A stretch of DNA of 37,601 nt from Acidimicrobiales bacterium (GTDB taxonomy: Bacteria; Actinomycetota; Acidimicrobiia; Acidimicrobiales; Iamiaceae): assembly GCA_020439505.1 (NCBI GenBank), contig JAGQSO010000172.1, positions 1 to 37,601 on the forward strand. The letters run 5' to 3'. Position numbers and translations under genes: made by a program. Within the stretch, counting starts at the first letter, position 1. The number at the start of each line of letters is the position of its first letter. A model generated the notes under the pieces. The model ran no database searches. It had not been told where the DNA came from and saw nothing but the letters and a program-made list of their open reading frames with translations. This document shows, one piece after another, positions 23,501-31,738 of the stretch.

Positions 23501-24259
23501 TCAGCCGGTTCGGGCCGCCGCCACCCTCTCCAAGAACAGCTCCGGTCCTCCGTCCAGCGGAACGCCGGCCACCTTGGGCAGCAACTGGAAGGCGAGCGTC
23601 TGGGCCAGGTTGGCCCGATGACCAGGATCGAGGTCCGACCGCCGGACCAGGAAGGTACGGATCGCCGCCACCTCCTCGGCCGTGACCGCCGACAGGTCCC
23701 AGCCCGCCACCTCGGGCGACAGCACCGGTACCATCGTCGAGCCGGGGACCCCCACGCCGCCAAGGGCGACCGCCCGGCCGGCCAGGGCGCCGTGGGCGCC
23801 GTGGCGGGGCTTCTGTACCACCAGGGTCCCGGCGGCAACGTCGCCGATCCGTTGGTTGCGCGGGGTGGCGAAGATGGCGATCGAACCCACCAGGTAGGTG
23901 CCGGGTAGGGCGTCGACCACCCGGAGCAGGTTCCGAACCACCGAGGACAGGAACGTGACCGGAGCACCATCCAGTCTCACCACCCTGATCCCCAGCATCT
24001 TCTTGCCCAGGGTCTGCCCCCCGGCGAACGCCTCGGCCAGGATCGGGTAGCCCAGCATCGCCATGAACCCTCCGACGGCCACCACGACCACCCCGGCGTC
24101 GCCGAACAACGCCCCCACGAAGGCCGATGCGGTGACGGCCAGAACCTGAACCACCAGGTCGGCCAGGCCGGCCGCGACCCGAGACCCCAATCCGGCCAGG
24201 ACCACCTCCACATCGAGGCCCTCGGCCCCGGCGACGGTCAGGCGGTCCTCGAGTTCCAC
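23501..24259 (-). CDS. RDD-family membrane protein
   Basis: A 252-residue integral membrane protein, the last gene of a leftward seven-gene run. The RDD domain appears at residues about 28-150: GSRVAAGLADLVVQVLAV, hydrophobic segments through about 85, then GGQTLGKKMLGIRVV and PRNQRIGDVAAGTLVV. The first Arg of the RDD signature is Arg27, with Asp34 following. About three or four membrane helices are seen. The C-terminal 100 residues are soluble. Function in the family is largely unknown; pairing with SpoIIM and DUF58/MoxR is common in Actinobacteria. GTG 24259 lies 10 bases after the SpoIIM stop. Confidence 0.88.
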   Translation of the reverse strand: MELEDRLTVAGAEGLDVEVVLAGLGSRVAAGLADLVVQVLAVTASAFVGALFGDAGVVVVAVGGFMAMLGYPILAEAFAGGQTLGKKMLGIRVVRLDGAPVTFLSSVVRNLLRVVDALPGTYLVGSIAIFATPRNQRIGDVAAGTLVVQKPRHGAHGALAGRAVALGGVGVPGSTMVPVLSPEVAGWDLSAVTAEEVAAIRTFLVRRSDLDPGHRANLAQTLAFQLLPKVAGVPLDGGPELFLERVAAARTG

Positions 24260-24266
24260 CCCCCGA

Positions 24267-24272
24267 ACGCTA
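24267..24272 (-). promoter_or_regulatory. Internal leaderless -10 hexamer before the RDD gene
   Basis: On the minus strand TAGCGT lies 7 bases before GTG 24259. Its first three bases are the TAG stop codon of the SpoIIM gene. It may give the RDD gene a promoter of its own inside the run, or be a chance match around the stop codon. Confidence 0.35.
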
Positions 24273-25250
24273 CCGGCCCCCAGCGGCCCGACGCCCCCGC
24301 CAGATCACGGCGGCCCAGAACAGCGCCGCCAGGCCCACGCCGACCGCCACCGCCGGACCGAGGGTTAGGCCTCGAGGGGTCACGAAACCCTCCACCACTC
24401 CGGTCGGCACCAGGAGCAGCGCGGCGCCGAGCGCCATCTCGACCCCGGCCCGACCCTCCACCGCCAGAGCCTCGGTACGGGTTCGGTGCCCGGGGTTGAC
24501 CAACGCCCACCCCGTCCTCAACCCGGCGGCACCGGCCACCACGATCAGGGACAACTCGAGCACCCCGTGAGGCACGACCAGGCGCCAGAAGCTGTCACCG
24601 CCACCGCTGTGGACCGCCAGGCCGCCGATCAGACCGACCAGCAAACCGTTGAACATCAAGCTCACCACCGTGATGGCCCCGGCGGTCAGGCCACCGGCGT
24701 AGGCCACCAGCGCCACCCGAACGTTGTTGGTGAAGATGGCGGCCGAGAACCCGGCGTTGGTACCTGTCGCGGTGACCTTGTCGGAATCCGCGTCGCGCCA
24801 GCCACCCTCGGCGGTACCGGCCGACAGGTCGCTCACCCCGGCCACCGCCCGAGCCTGGGTCGGGTGACCGTGGGCCCACAGCCCCATCGCACCCATCGGC
24901 ACGAACATCAACAAGGCCGACACCACCAGGAACACCGGGCGTTCAGCGACCCGACGCCAAAAGCCGGTGGTCACGAATCCCACGAGTGAATCCCGCTCGA
25001 CCACGCTGCCGTAGACCAGCGGGCGCATGTCGCGCACCAACGTCTCCAGCCAGGCCGTCACCGGGTCGGCCCGGTAGCTCCGCCGGGCGTAGGCCAGGTC
25101 GGCCACCACCTCGCGGTACCCGGCACCGAGCTCGCGCACCTCCGCGGCGGTGAGTCGCGACACCCGACCTCGGGCCCGGCCCACCAACGCCTCCATACGG
25201 TCCCACCGGGGCCGACGGGCGGCCACGAACTCCGACAGCGGTTCGGTCAC
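24270..25250 (-). CDS. Stage II sporulation protein M (SpoIIM)-like membrane protein
   Basis: A 326-residue polytopic membrane protein of the SpoIIM/DUF95 family. The cytosolic N-terminus (residues 1-100) contains RPRWDRMEALVGRARGRVSR and the characteristic LGAGYREVVADLAYARR and LVYG. Hydrophobic segments follow near residues 105-130, 190-215, 220-245, 250-270 and 290-315. The family's FxxNNxxVA motif is present as FTNNVRVALVAYAGG, and PHGVLELSLIVVAGAAG is the conserved PHGxxE motif. In Bacillus SpoIIM acts in septal peptidoglycan hydrolysis, but homologues are widespread in non-spore-formers. GTG 25250 is 5 bases after the DUF58 stop. No other sporulation gene is present. Confidence 0.9.
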   Translation of the reverse strand: MTEPLSEFVAARRPRWDRMEALVGRARGRVSRLTAAEVRELGAGYREVVADLAYARRSYRADPVTAWLETLVRDMRPLVYGSVVERDSLVGFVTTGFWRRVAERPVFLVVSALLMFVPMGAMGLWAHGHPTQARAVAGVSDLSAGTAEGGWRDADSDKVTATGTNAGFSAAIFTNNVRVALVAYAGGLTAGAITVVSLMFNGLLVGLIGGLAVHSGGGDSFWRLVVPHGVLELSLIVVAGAAGLRTGWALVNPGHRTRTEALAVEGRAGVEMALGAALLLVPTGVVEGFVTPRGLTLGPAVAVGVGLAALFWAAVIWRGRRAAGGR

Positions 25251-25255
25251 GGCCC

Positions 25256-26500
25256 TCAGAGCCTCGCCGTCGACTTCAACTGGAGATAGGCCGACACGCA
25301 CCGGCTGGCGAGGTGCTCCACCGGTGCGTCCACCACCACCGCTCCGGCGCCTGACAACCGAACCCGAGCCTGTTCCCGTTCGTCGAGCAGGTCCGAGGCC
25401 ACCCCAGCTTCCAACAGATCTCGGCGCGAGACCGGCGGCCGGGAGACGGCGGCCACCAGCTCGGGGTCCTCCACCCCCGCCACCAACACCGCGTGACGGC
25501 GGACGAGCACCGGCACCGCGGCGATCAGAGGTCGGGCGGCGGTGGCGTCGAGCAGATCGGTGAACACGACCACCAGCGAACGTTTGGCCGACCCCACCCG
25601 GGAGAACGCCGAGTGGTAGTCGCTGTCGACCATCTGAGGTTGCAGGTCGTCCAGTGCCCGGGTGAGGGCGGCCGCGTTGGCCCGCCGAGGCTGGATCACC
25701 CGACGAACCGACCCGTCGAACACCACCGCACCGACCCTGTCGCCCACGGCGTCGGCCACCGCGGCGACGGCGGCCAAGGCGTCGAGCGCGGCGTCCAGTC
25801 GGGTGCGGTCCCCGACCGGGGACGCCAGGAGGCGTCCGCAGTCGACGAGACACCACAGGTCCCGTTCGGTGTCCTCCCGGTACTGGTTCACCATCGGTCG
25901 CCCGGTTCGTTCACTGGCCCGCCAGTTGAGGTGGCGGATGTCGTCGTCGGGCGTGTAGTCCCGCACCGACTCGAAGTCGGTGCCCAGGCCCAACGGCCCC
26001 CGCCGGAGACCAGGATCCCGGAAGGTCCCCTGGCGAACGGCGGCGGCCAGGCGCCGCGCTCCGGGAAGGTCGGCGTGGCTGGTGGTCGTCACCGGCCCGA
26101 CCACCCGGTGCAACCAACGGCCGAGCCCGAGCGGTCCGGTGCTGCGAACCACCGCGCCCTCGACCTCGTGCACCCCCCGCGCCGTCACCACCATCTCCCC
26201 CGCCAGGCCGTCGGGGCCTTCGGAGGGGGTGAACCGCACGTGGCCGGTCTGGGGTTGGCGGACCATCACCGACACCGCGGGTCGGGCGGTGACCGTCACC
26301 TCGAAGGGAACCGGAACACCCCGGACCACCTCGGTGGGAACCTTGCGCTGCACCTCCGGTGCCTGCCTCACCCACCAGGCGTCCACGCCGACGGCGACCA
26401 GGACCATCCCGACCGCCCCGGCCGCCGCCCACACGGGAACCACCAGCGCACTCAGCGCGGCGAGGGCCACCAGAGCCACGCTCCGACCGGTGGGGCTCAC
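25256..26500 (-). CDS. DUF58 family protein
   Basis: A 414-residue membrane-anchored protein with two N-terminal hydrophobic segments (about residues 7-38). A beta-rich region follows, then the DUF58 signature FESVRDYTPDDDIRHLNWRA with SERTGRPMVNQYRED. The C-terminal half is VWA-like, but the metal site is degenerate: CLVDCGRLLA replaces DxSxS. DUF58 proteins are almost always coupled to MoxR ATPases, as here, and are thought to be their client or adaptor. GTG 26500 is 15 bases after the MoxR stop. It is the fifth gene in the leftward run. Confidence 0.92.
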   Translation of the reverse strand: MSPTGRSVALVALAALSALVVPVWAAAGAVGMVLVAVGVDAWWVRQAPEVQRKVPTEVVRGVPVPFEVTVTARPAVSVMVRQPQTGHVRFTPSEGPDGLAGEMVVTARGVHEVEGAVVRSTGPLGLGRWLHRVVGPVTTTSHADLPGARRLAAAVRQGTFRDPGLRRGPLGLGTDFESVRDYTPDDDIRHLNWRASERTGRPMVNQYREDTERDLWCLVDCGRLLASPVGDRTRLDAALDALAAVAAVADAVGDRVGAVVFDGSVRRVIQPRRANAAALTRALDDLQPQMVDSDYHSAFSRVGSAKRSLVVVFTDLLDATAARPLIAAVPVLVRRHAVLVAGVEDPELVAAVSRPPVSRRDLLEAGVASDLLDEREQARVRLSGAGAVVVDAPVEHLASRCVSAYLQLKSTARL

Positions 26501-26515
26501 GGGGACCGTCCGACC

Positions 26516-27493
26516 TCAGCGGGGGACCGCGACGGCGGCGACGGCGTTGGCCACCGCGGCGTCGGCCGTCAACCGGTCCAACTCGGCTTCGGGCCGCAGC
26601 ACGAGACGATGGCGCAACACCACCGGGGCCACCCGGATCACATCGTCGGGAATCACGAAGTGCCTACCCCACAGCCGGGCGGATGCCTTGGCCGCGACCA
26701 ACAGGTGCACGGCCGCACGGGGACTCGCCCCCACCGCCACCGAGGGCAACGACCGGGTCTGTCGGATCAGCGACGTCACATAAGCCGCCACCTCGTCGGT
26801 CACCGCGGTCGAGTCGACCTCGGCCCGCGCTGCCATCACATCGGTGCCGTCCACCACCCGCTGCACCTCCGCGGTGGCAGTGGGGGTCAGGCCCCGCCGA
26901 CCCAGGCCCAAGATGGCGCGCTCTTGGGCCTCGTCGGGATAGCCGACCAGCACCTTTACCAGGAACCGGTCGAGCTGGGCTTCGGGCAGGGGGTAGGTGC
27001 CCTCGTACTCCAGGGGGTTCTGGGTGGCGATCACCAGGAACGGCTGGGGCAGGGGATGGGCGGTCCCGTCGATCGACACCTGCCCCTCCTGCATCGCCTC
27101 CAACAGTGCGGCCTGGGTCTTGGGCGGGGTCCGGTTGATCTCATCGGCGAGCAGCACGTTCGTGAACACCGGACCGGGCCTGAACACCAACTCACGGTCG
27201 CGAAGGGTCAGGTTGCCGGTGAGATCGGAAGGCAGCAGGTCAGGGGTGAACTGGGCGCGACGGAACTCGAGGCCCAGCGCCCGCGAGAACGTGGACGCCA
27301 GCAGCGTCTTGGCCGTTCCCGGCACGCCCTCCAACAGCACATGCCCACCGACCGCCAGGGCCACCAGCAAGGAGTCGAGGGCCTCCTCCTGGCCGACCAC
27401 CACCTTGCCCACCTCGTCGTGGAGCCGACCCCGCAGGGTGCGCAGCACACCCTCGGAGGGGGCCGGGGCGGACGGAGGTGTGGGATCAGACAA
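26516..27493 (-). CDS. MoxR-type AAA+ ATPase
   Basis: A 325-residue cytosolic ATPase of the MoxR subfamily, chaperone-like machines that mature or insert cofactors into partner proteins. Walker A is GVPGTAKT (residues 56-63), Walker B is LLADEINR (Asp117, Glu118), and sensor 1 lies in [20 protein letters not shown]. The C-terminal lid contains [18 protein letters not shown], typical of MoxR. The start is a TTG at 27493, strongly supported by AAGGAG 6 bases upstream, and it sits 4 bases upstream of the stop of the previous gene. Upstream in-frame codons have no family similarity. Likely partner: the DUF58 protein next in the run. Confidence 0.93.
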   Translation of the reverse strand: MSDPTPPSAPAPSEGVLRTLRGRLHDEVGKVVVGQEEALDSLLVALAVGGHVLLEGVPGTAKTLLASTFSRALGLEFRRAQFTPDLLPSDLTGNLTLRDRELVFRPGPVFTNVLLADEINRTPPKTQAALLEAMQEGQVSIDGTAHPLPQPFLVIATQNPLEYEGTYPLPEAQLDRFLVKVLVGYPDEAQERAILGLGRRGLTPTATAEVQRVVDGTDVMAARAEVDSTAVTDEVAAYVTSLIRQTRSLPSVAVGASPRAAVHLLVAAKASARLWGRHFVIPDDVIRVAPVVLRHRLVLRPEAELDRLTADAAVANAVAAVAVPR

Positions 27494-28781
27494 CGGGGCT
27501 CCTTGGATCGAGGTCCGGTGACGGTATCGGGGTCGGTGTCCCCATGGTGACCTGACGCTGCCGGGCCGCCACCTCACCCACCGCCAGGGCGGCGGCGAGG
27601 TCGGCGGGAGGATCGACCATGAGGTCGACGACCTCGGGGGCAACGCCGACGTGTCGGGCCGCCGAGGCGATGACCACCGGCGAGGAGTCCGGCGCGAGGT
27701 TCAACGTCTCGGTCAGTCGGCGTCGGCCGGCGCGCTGGAGCGGCTCGACCACCTCGGTCAGGTCGGCACCGGCCCGTTCGACGCCCGCGGCGACGGCCCG
27801 GACGTGGTCCATGCGGGCCGGGCGTTGCGTCACCCCCTCGGGTTCGGGCGGCCCGAAACGGCTTCCTGTCCACCACAGTCCCAGCAGGAAGGCCAGGGCG
27901 AGGCCGGCCGCCGTCCAACGCCACGCCGCCGGCACCGCCGCCATGCCCTTGCCGTCGAAGCCGTGCACCGACTCGACGAAGACCACGGTTCGCCCCTCCC
28001 CTCCGGCCAGCGCCAGGGCCAACGCCGCGTTGTCGGCCCGGGCCAAGTTCTGGTTCTGGAGCACCGCGGACTCGGCCAGGGCGACCACCTCGCCCGAGCC
28101 CAGCGGCGCCGACACCAGGACCGCCCGGTCATCTCCGTCGACGGCGTGGACGCGGACCGGCGCCCCTCCCCCGCCTGCGCCCTGGGCCGCCTCACTCGCC
28201 GGGTGCCACCGCCAGCCGGTGTCGCCGGCCAGCTCCCGAGCCGATCCGGCCACCATCGCTACCCCATCGGCGTCGGGAGAGACCGACAGGAGTTCTTGGG
28301 GCTCTCGCCGGCTCGGCTCGAGACCGGCGCCCGAGGCCGCTTCCAGGAGCGGAGCGGTACCGGGGCCGGCGAGAACCAACCTCCCTCCCCTCGATGTGGT
28401 CTCGATGATCGCCATGGCCTCGGCCTCGGACATCTGCTCGGGGTCAGCCACCACCACCGTCGCTCCGGCGGGAAGGTCCTCGGGATCGACGGTCTCGGTG
28501 AGCGATCGGACCGGGTGACCGAAGGACTCCACCAGATCGGCGAAGGCCTCCATCCCGTCGGCTCCGGTGCTCAGCGACGACGAGACCGGCCCCCCAGGGT
28601 CACCCCCACCGACGGCGTACTCGACACCCATCATGGAGACGTTGAGGGCCACCACGGCGGCGACGACGACGGCCACCAGCCTCTGGCCACGCCCCAGACC
28701 CGACCACCACCGTCGAAAGGGTGACTCGGGGGGTGAGGCGGGTGACGCGGGTCCCGGCGCCACCGGTGATGGAGTGGTCAT
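27486..28781 (-). CDS. DUF4350-type membrane protein
   Basis: A 431-residue protein with an N-terminal helix at about residues 33-52 ([18 protein letters not shown]). An outer domain of roughly 250 residues follows, then a second helix near residues 305-325 ([16 protein letters not shown]) and a soluble C-terminus. The outer part reads like a degraded glutamine-amidotransferase/Rossmann domain: [50 protein letters not shown]. This is the pattern of DUF4350 proteins found beside MoxR and DUF58 in Actinobacteria. The C-terminal tail is helical and Arg-rich. ATG 28781 overlaps the previous stop (ATGA). Its role is unknown. Confidence 0.85.
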   Translation of the reverse strand: MTTPSPVAPGPASPASPPESPFRRWWSGLGRGQRLVAVVVAAVVALNVSMMGVEYAVGGGDPGGPVSSSLSTGADGMEAFADLVESFGHPVRSLTETVDPEDLPAGATVVVADPEQMSEAEAMAIIETTSRGGRLVLAGPGTAPLLEAASGAGLEPSRREPQELLSVSPDADGVAMVAGSARELAGDTGWRWHPASEAAQGAGGGGAPVRVHAVDGDDRAVLVSAPLGSGEVVALAESAVLQNQNLARADNAALALALAGGEGRTVVFVESVHGFDGKGMAAVPAAWRWTAAGLALAFLLGLWWTGSRFGPPEPEGVTQRPARMDHVRAVAAGVERAGADLTEVVEPLQRAGRRRLTETLNLAPDSSPVVIASAARHVGVAPEVVDLMVDPPADLAAALAVGEVAARQRQVTMGTPTPIPSPDLDPRSPVV

Positions 28782-29434
28782 GACCGTCGCCCTGATGCGA
28801 GGACCTCGCGCCAACCCGAACGGGCCCGCTCCAGATCGTCGGCTCGAGCCGGTCGACCACCGTAGGTGACCTCCTCGAAATCGATGGTCAGACGGTCCAT
28901 AGTCGGGTCCGCCACCTGTCGGGCCGCCGCCTCGGCGGTGGTGTCGATCCTGAGGTCCAGTCGGTCCGACCGAACCAGGCGGATCAGGCCGGCCTCGAAC
29001 CTGAGGCGCACCGCGGTCGCCATGTCTCCGTCGCGCTCCGCGAGGTCGGCCCGTCTCTCCAGCTCGGCCGGGTCCGCCGACGCGTCGACGAGGTGGTGCC
29101 CGGTCCCGGACGCCACCGCCGAGCGGCTGCGCCTCGAGGCCAGCCACCAGATCAAACCCGACGATGCGGCGAGAACCAGGAACAACAAGATGAAGCGGCC
29201 ACCAGGCAGGTCCAGGATCGGCCCGAAGACCCGGCTCAACCAGCGTCCAACCGCATCGGTGACCGGCCGGACCAGATCGGCGAGCCACTCCAGCAGGCCC
29301 TTGAACGGACGGGGCAGTCGCTGCTCTTGAAACTTGTCGCCGCCGAGGATCTCCTCGGCCCGCTGCCGGGCCGCTCCCGGGTCGGCCACCGCCATCGACG
29401 GTTCACGACCGAGAGCGGAAGGCGGCCGGTTCAC
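28778..29434 (-). CDS. DUF4129 domain membrane protein
   Basis: A 218-residue protein with one clear membrane helix at about residues 80-100 (FILLFLVLAASSGLIWWLAS). A helical N-terminal part precedes it, and the C-terminal DUF4129 domain follows. That domain has the family-typical LRFEAGLIRLVRSDRLDLR and the Tyr/Glu-rich FEEVTYGGRPARADDLERAR. DUF4129 proteins often accompany transglutaminase, DUF58 and MoxR genes. The GTG start at 29434 overlaps the stop of the preceding gene (GTGA), and its own stop overlaps the next ATG. The three genes must be translationally coupled. Confidence 0.85.
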   Translation of the reverse strand: MNRPPSALGREPSMAVADPGAARQRAEEILGGDKFQEQRLPRPFKGLLEWLADLVRPVTDAVGRWLSRVFGPILDLPGGRFILLFLVLAASSGLIWWLASRRSRSAVASGTGHHLVDASADPAELERRADLAERDGDMATAVRLRFEAGLIRLVRSDRLDLRIDTTAEAAARQVADPTMDRLTIDFEEVTYGGRPARADDLERARSGWREVLASGRRS

Positions 29435-30573
29435 GGTCCCCCGTCGAGGTCGGGAGGCGCCCAGCGGGTGGGGTCGTCGGGCCCTCCCCCCGAACTCCCG
29501 GGCGGCGCCCACGACGTCGTCGCCGCGGGGCCGGACCCAGGAGGGGGCGGAGGCGGTGGAGGTGGCGGAGGCGCGGGTGGCATCGGCGGAGCGGCCGGGT
29601 ACGGCCCATACCCCGGATAGGGCTGGCCGGGATAGGGCTGACCGGGATAGGGCTGGCCCGGATATTGCGGTGGCGGAGGGGCGAAGCCACCCGGCACCCC
29701 GGGCGGGGCGGCGGCCCAACCGACGGGTAGCTGGCGGGCACCGGGCTGTGCGGGGAAGGCGCCCGAGGTATCGGTGCCGAGCCGCTGAGCCCACAGGTAC
29801 AGGTCGAAGCCCTCCTTGCGGACCCTCAGGTCGACGTAGAGCGCCATCGTCAACGCCGCGGTGAACGGGGTGACCAGGACGATGCTGATCGCTGATGTGA
29901 CACCGTTGAGAATGGCTACCACCACCACCCCACCTCCGGCGAAGGTCACCAAGATCATCGGTGCAGCCACCATGCCCTGGAACACGCTGGCCAGGATCGT
30001 GCCCAACAGGACCACCCCGAGCGTTCGCCACCCATAGCCCCGGACCAGGTCGCGAGACCGCCCCATCGCCCGCCCGGCCGAGGTTCCCTCCAACAACAGC
30101 ACCGGCATCGCCACCGCGAACACCGCCATCGGCCACAAGGCTCCCACCAGGCACACGACCAGACCGACCAGGGTGGCAAGGGTCGTCAAGATGGTTACCC
30201 CGAGAACCGACCAGAACCGGCTGAAGCCGTAACGGATGCTCTCCTTCCAATCCGGGTCGTCCCCCACGTAGGCGCCGCTTATCGACCGGAAGCAGGCGGC
30301 GGTGGCAATGGTCGAGGCCACGATGATGGCCAGCGATCCGACGAGCGATCCGAGGATGTAGACGAGCAGGTCGCCCCCGTCGCTCGACAACTCCCCGGTG
30401 ACGGGATCCACGCTGGGCGGCTGTCCCGCCGATGCCGAGACCAGGGTGCTGAACAACACCACCGGCAGAACCGGTACCGCCACTGCGGCCAGAAGGGTAC
30501 GGGCCCGGCCCCGGTAGATCTTTATGGAAGCGTCGAGCAGCTCGCCGACCGCCAACGGGCGAAGGTCGTACAC
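29431..30573 (-). CDS. Membrane protein of the glycerophosphodiesterase-membrane-domain type, Pro/Tyr-rich tail
   Basis: A 380-residue protein with about six hydrophobic segments between residues 25 and 245. It opens with LRPLAVGELLDASIKIYR, the hallmark start of membrane proteins related to the N-terminal domain of glycerophosphoryl diester phosphodiesterases. No phosphodiesterase domain is present. A motif PVLLLEGTSAGRAMGRS (a conserved loop of the group) is visible near residue 160. The C-terminal 100 residues are Pro/Gly/Tyr-rich with YPGQP repeats and a poly-Pro run of eleven. GTG 30573 has a TANNNT hexamer 6 bases upstream, so the leftward seven-gene run starts here. Function is unknown. 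Confidence 0.83.
   Translation of the reverse strand: MYDLRPLAVGELLDASIKIYRGRARTLLAAVAVPVLPVVLFSTLVSASAGQPPSVDPVTGELSSDGGDLLVYILGSLVGSLAIIVASTIATAACFRSISGAYVGDDPDWKESIRYGFSRFWSVLGVTILTTLATLVGLVVCLVGALWPMAVFAVAMPVLLLEGTSAGRAMGRSRDLVRGYGWRTLGVVLLGTILASVFQGMVAAPMILVTFAGGGVVVVAILNGVTSAISIVLVTPFTAALTMALYVDLRVRKEGFDLYLWAQRLGTDTSGAFPAQPGARQLPVGWAAAPPGVPGGFAPPPPQYPGQPYPGQPYPGQPYPGYGPYPAAPPMPPAPPPPPPPPPPPGSGPAATTSWAPPGSSGGGPDDPTRWAPPDLDGGP
29615..29659 (-). repeat. Three tandem 15-bp repeats encoding YPGQP
   Basis: Three consecutive 15-base units (29615-29629, 29630-29644, 29645-29659) read GGATAGGGCTGGCCG on the plus strand with one or two changes. They encode YPGQP three times on the minus strand, in the low-complexity tail of the membrane protein. 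Copy number may vary between strains. Confidence 0.8.
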
Positions 30574-30579
30574 ACCCGG

Positions 30580-30585
30580 ACCCTA
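30580..30585 (-). promoter_or_regulatory. Leaderless -10 hexamer at the head of the seven-gene run
   Basis: On the minus strand TAGGGT lies 6 bases before GTG 30573, in the 57-base gap after the upstream LPG-synthase-type gene. It marks the likely first gene of the MoxR/DUF58 operon. Confidence 0.5.
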
Positions 30586-30630
30586 CCCAAGGAGGATCGA
30601 TCCCTCCGGTCAGGAGCGGTCCTCCGCGAC

Positions 30631-31704
30631 CTACCGACCGGACGGCTCGTCCCCCGGTACCGGTCCGCCCTCGCGATGGTCGATCGACCCCGGCATGGGA
30701 CCGACCCGCACGCCACCGCGCCTACGGGTCGCCACCGGGAGCCCGACAAAGGCCCCCAGGCAATCCACCCCGACGAAGATCAGCCGGGCCACGATCGCGG
30801 TGGCCACCGCGACCCCGCCCCCCAGTCCCGAGGTCGCCAACAGCACCGCCTCGCGGATCCCCGCCCCGGCGGGGACCGGAACGGCCAAGAACCCCGCCAC
30901 CCAGCTCAACACCGCGGCGAACACCACCCGCACGAAGGGGGCCTCGGGGGTCAGGGCCCGGGCCACCGCCCACGTCGAGACGCCGATGAAGGCCCAGGTG
31001 GGCAGGTAGGCGGCGACCAGGGTCAACGACTGACGCCAGCGGGGGACATCGAGGTGGACCACCCGACCGGTGAGACGCCTGACCACCGACACGATCCGTT
31101 CCAGCACATCGTGGTGAAGCACCACCACCCCGATTGGCAGGGCCAGCAGGAACAGCATCCAGGGGGAGTACCCACCCTCGGACAGGGCGAAGGGAATCAG
31201 AGCCGCAACCGTGAACAACGCGGCCAGATAGAGCATGCCCAGCGACAGGGCCACGCTGGTGTAGGCCCGGCTTCGGGGTACCCCGCCCCGACGGGCCAGC
31301 TCGCCCCGGCCCACCACCGGCCACACCCCGCCGGGCAGGTATTTGCCCAGCTCACCCACGAAGTACCAAGCGACCACCCGGGCTGCCCCGACCGCCACGC
31401 CCAGCTGGTCGAGGACCCGTCCCCACACCAGCCCGATCGATGACATGCCGGCCGCGGCCAGGATGACCGCCAGCAACAACCATCCGGGACGGGCGTTGCG
31501 GAGGTGATGCTCGGCCTGCTCCCACTCCCGCCCCAGGGTTCGCAACACGAGGACCAGCGCCGCGCCGCCCAGCACCAGACCGATCAACGATCCCAGCCGC
31601 GCCCCTCGCCCGGTGGTTGGGGGACCCGCTCCGGGATCGTCGCCGACGTCGGACGGAACGTCACGCCCAGCCCCGGGCTCCATCCGATCGGGCTCGGCGG
31701 TCAC
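30631..31704 (-). CDS. Lysylphosphatidylglycerol synthase-type membrane protein (UPF0104/LPG_synthase_TM)
   Basis: A 357-residue protein with about eight membrane helices and no soluble catalytic domain. Family marks include the short N-terminal charged region, GSLIGLVLGGAALVLVLRTL and WYFVGELGKYLPGGVWPVVG, which is the hallmark of the flippase-like domain (GxxxKYxPG). PVPAGAGIREAVLLA near the end matches its second conserved motif. Members move or flip lipids or lipid-linked sugars. GTG 31704 is chosen because TACGCT lies 8 bases upstream; in-frame sequence beyond it has no similarity. It is divergent from the glycosyltransferase gene with only 34 bases between starts, suggesting a shared role in envelope glycolipid export. 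Confidence 0.85.
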   Translation of the reverse strand: MTAEPDRMEPGAGRDVPSDVGDDPGAGPPTTGRGARLGSLIGLVLGGAALVLVLRTLGREWEQAEHHLRNARPGWLLLAVILAAAGMSSIGLVWGRVLDQLGVAVGAARVVAWYFVGELGKYLPGGVWPVVGRGELARRGGVPRSRAYTSVALSLGMLYLAALFTVAALIPFALSEGGYSPWMLFLLALPIGVVVLHHDVLERIVSVVRRLTGRVVHLDVPRWRQSLTLVAAYLPTWAFIGVSTWAVARALTPEAPFVRVVFAAVLSWVAGFLAVPVPAGAGIREAVLLATSGLGGGVAVATAIVARLIFVGVDCLGAFVGLPVATRRRGGVRVGPMPGSIDHREGGPVPGDEPSGR

Positions 31705-31712
31705 GGGCAAGC

Positions 31713-31718
31713 AGCGTA
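31713..31718 (-). promoter_or_regulatory. Leaderless -10 hexamer of the LPG-synthase-type gene
   Basis: On the minus strand TACGCT lies 8 bases before GTG 31704. With the plus-strand element at 31726-31731 it makes a compact back-to-back pair, with the two hexamers only 7 bases apart. Confidence 0.5.
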
Positions 31719-31725
31719 GGACAGG

Positions 31726-31731
31726 TACCCT
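31726..31731 (+). promoter_or_regulatory. Leaderless -10 hexamer of the glycosyltransferase operon
   Basis: TACCCT lies 7 bases before ATG 31739. Each of the two divergent -10 elements falls in the other promoter's upstream zone, so the two genes are probably expressed in competition. Confidence 0.5.
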
Positions 31732-31738
31732 CGCGGCC

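Noticed and set aside
24270..25250. Evidence of sporulation from the SpoIIM-like gene
   Set aside because: SpoIIM homologues are widespread in non-spore-forming Actinobacteria beside DUF58/MoxR, and no other sporulation gene is seen.
25493..27550. Long open frame on the plus strand opposite the DUF58 and MoxR genes (685 codons)
   Set aside because: Composition is His/Gly/Arg-rich with no motif; both opposite-strand genes are well supported.
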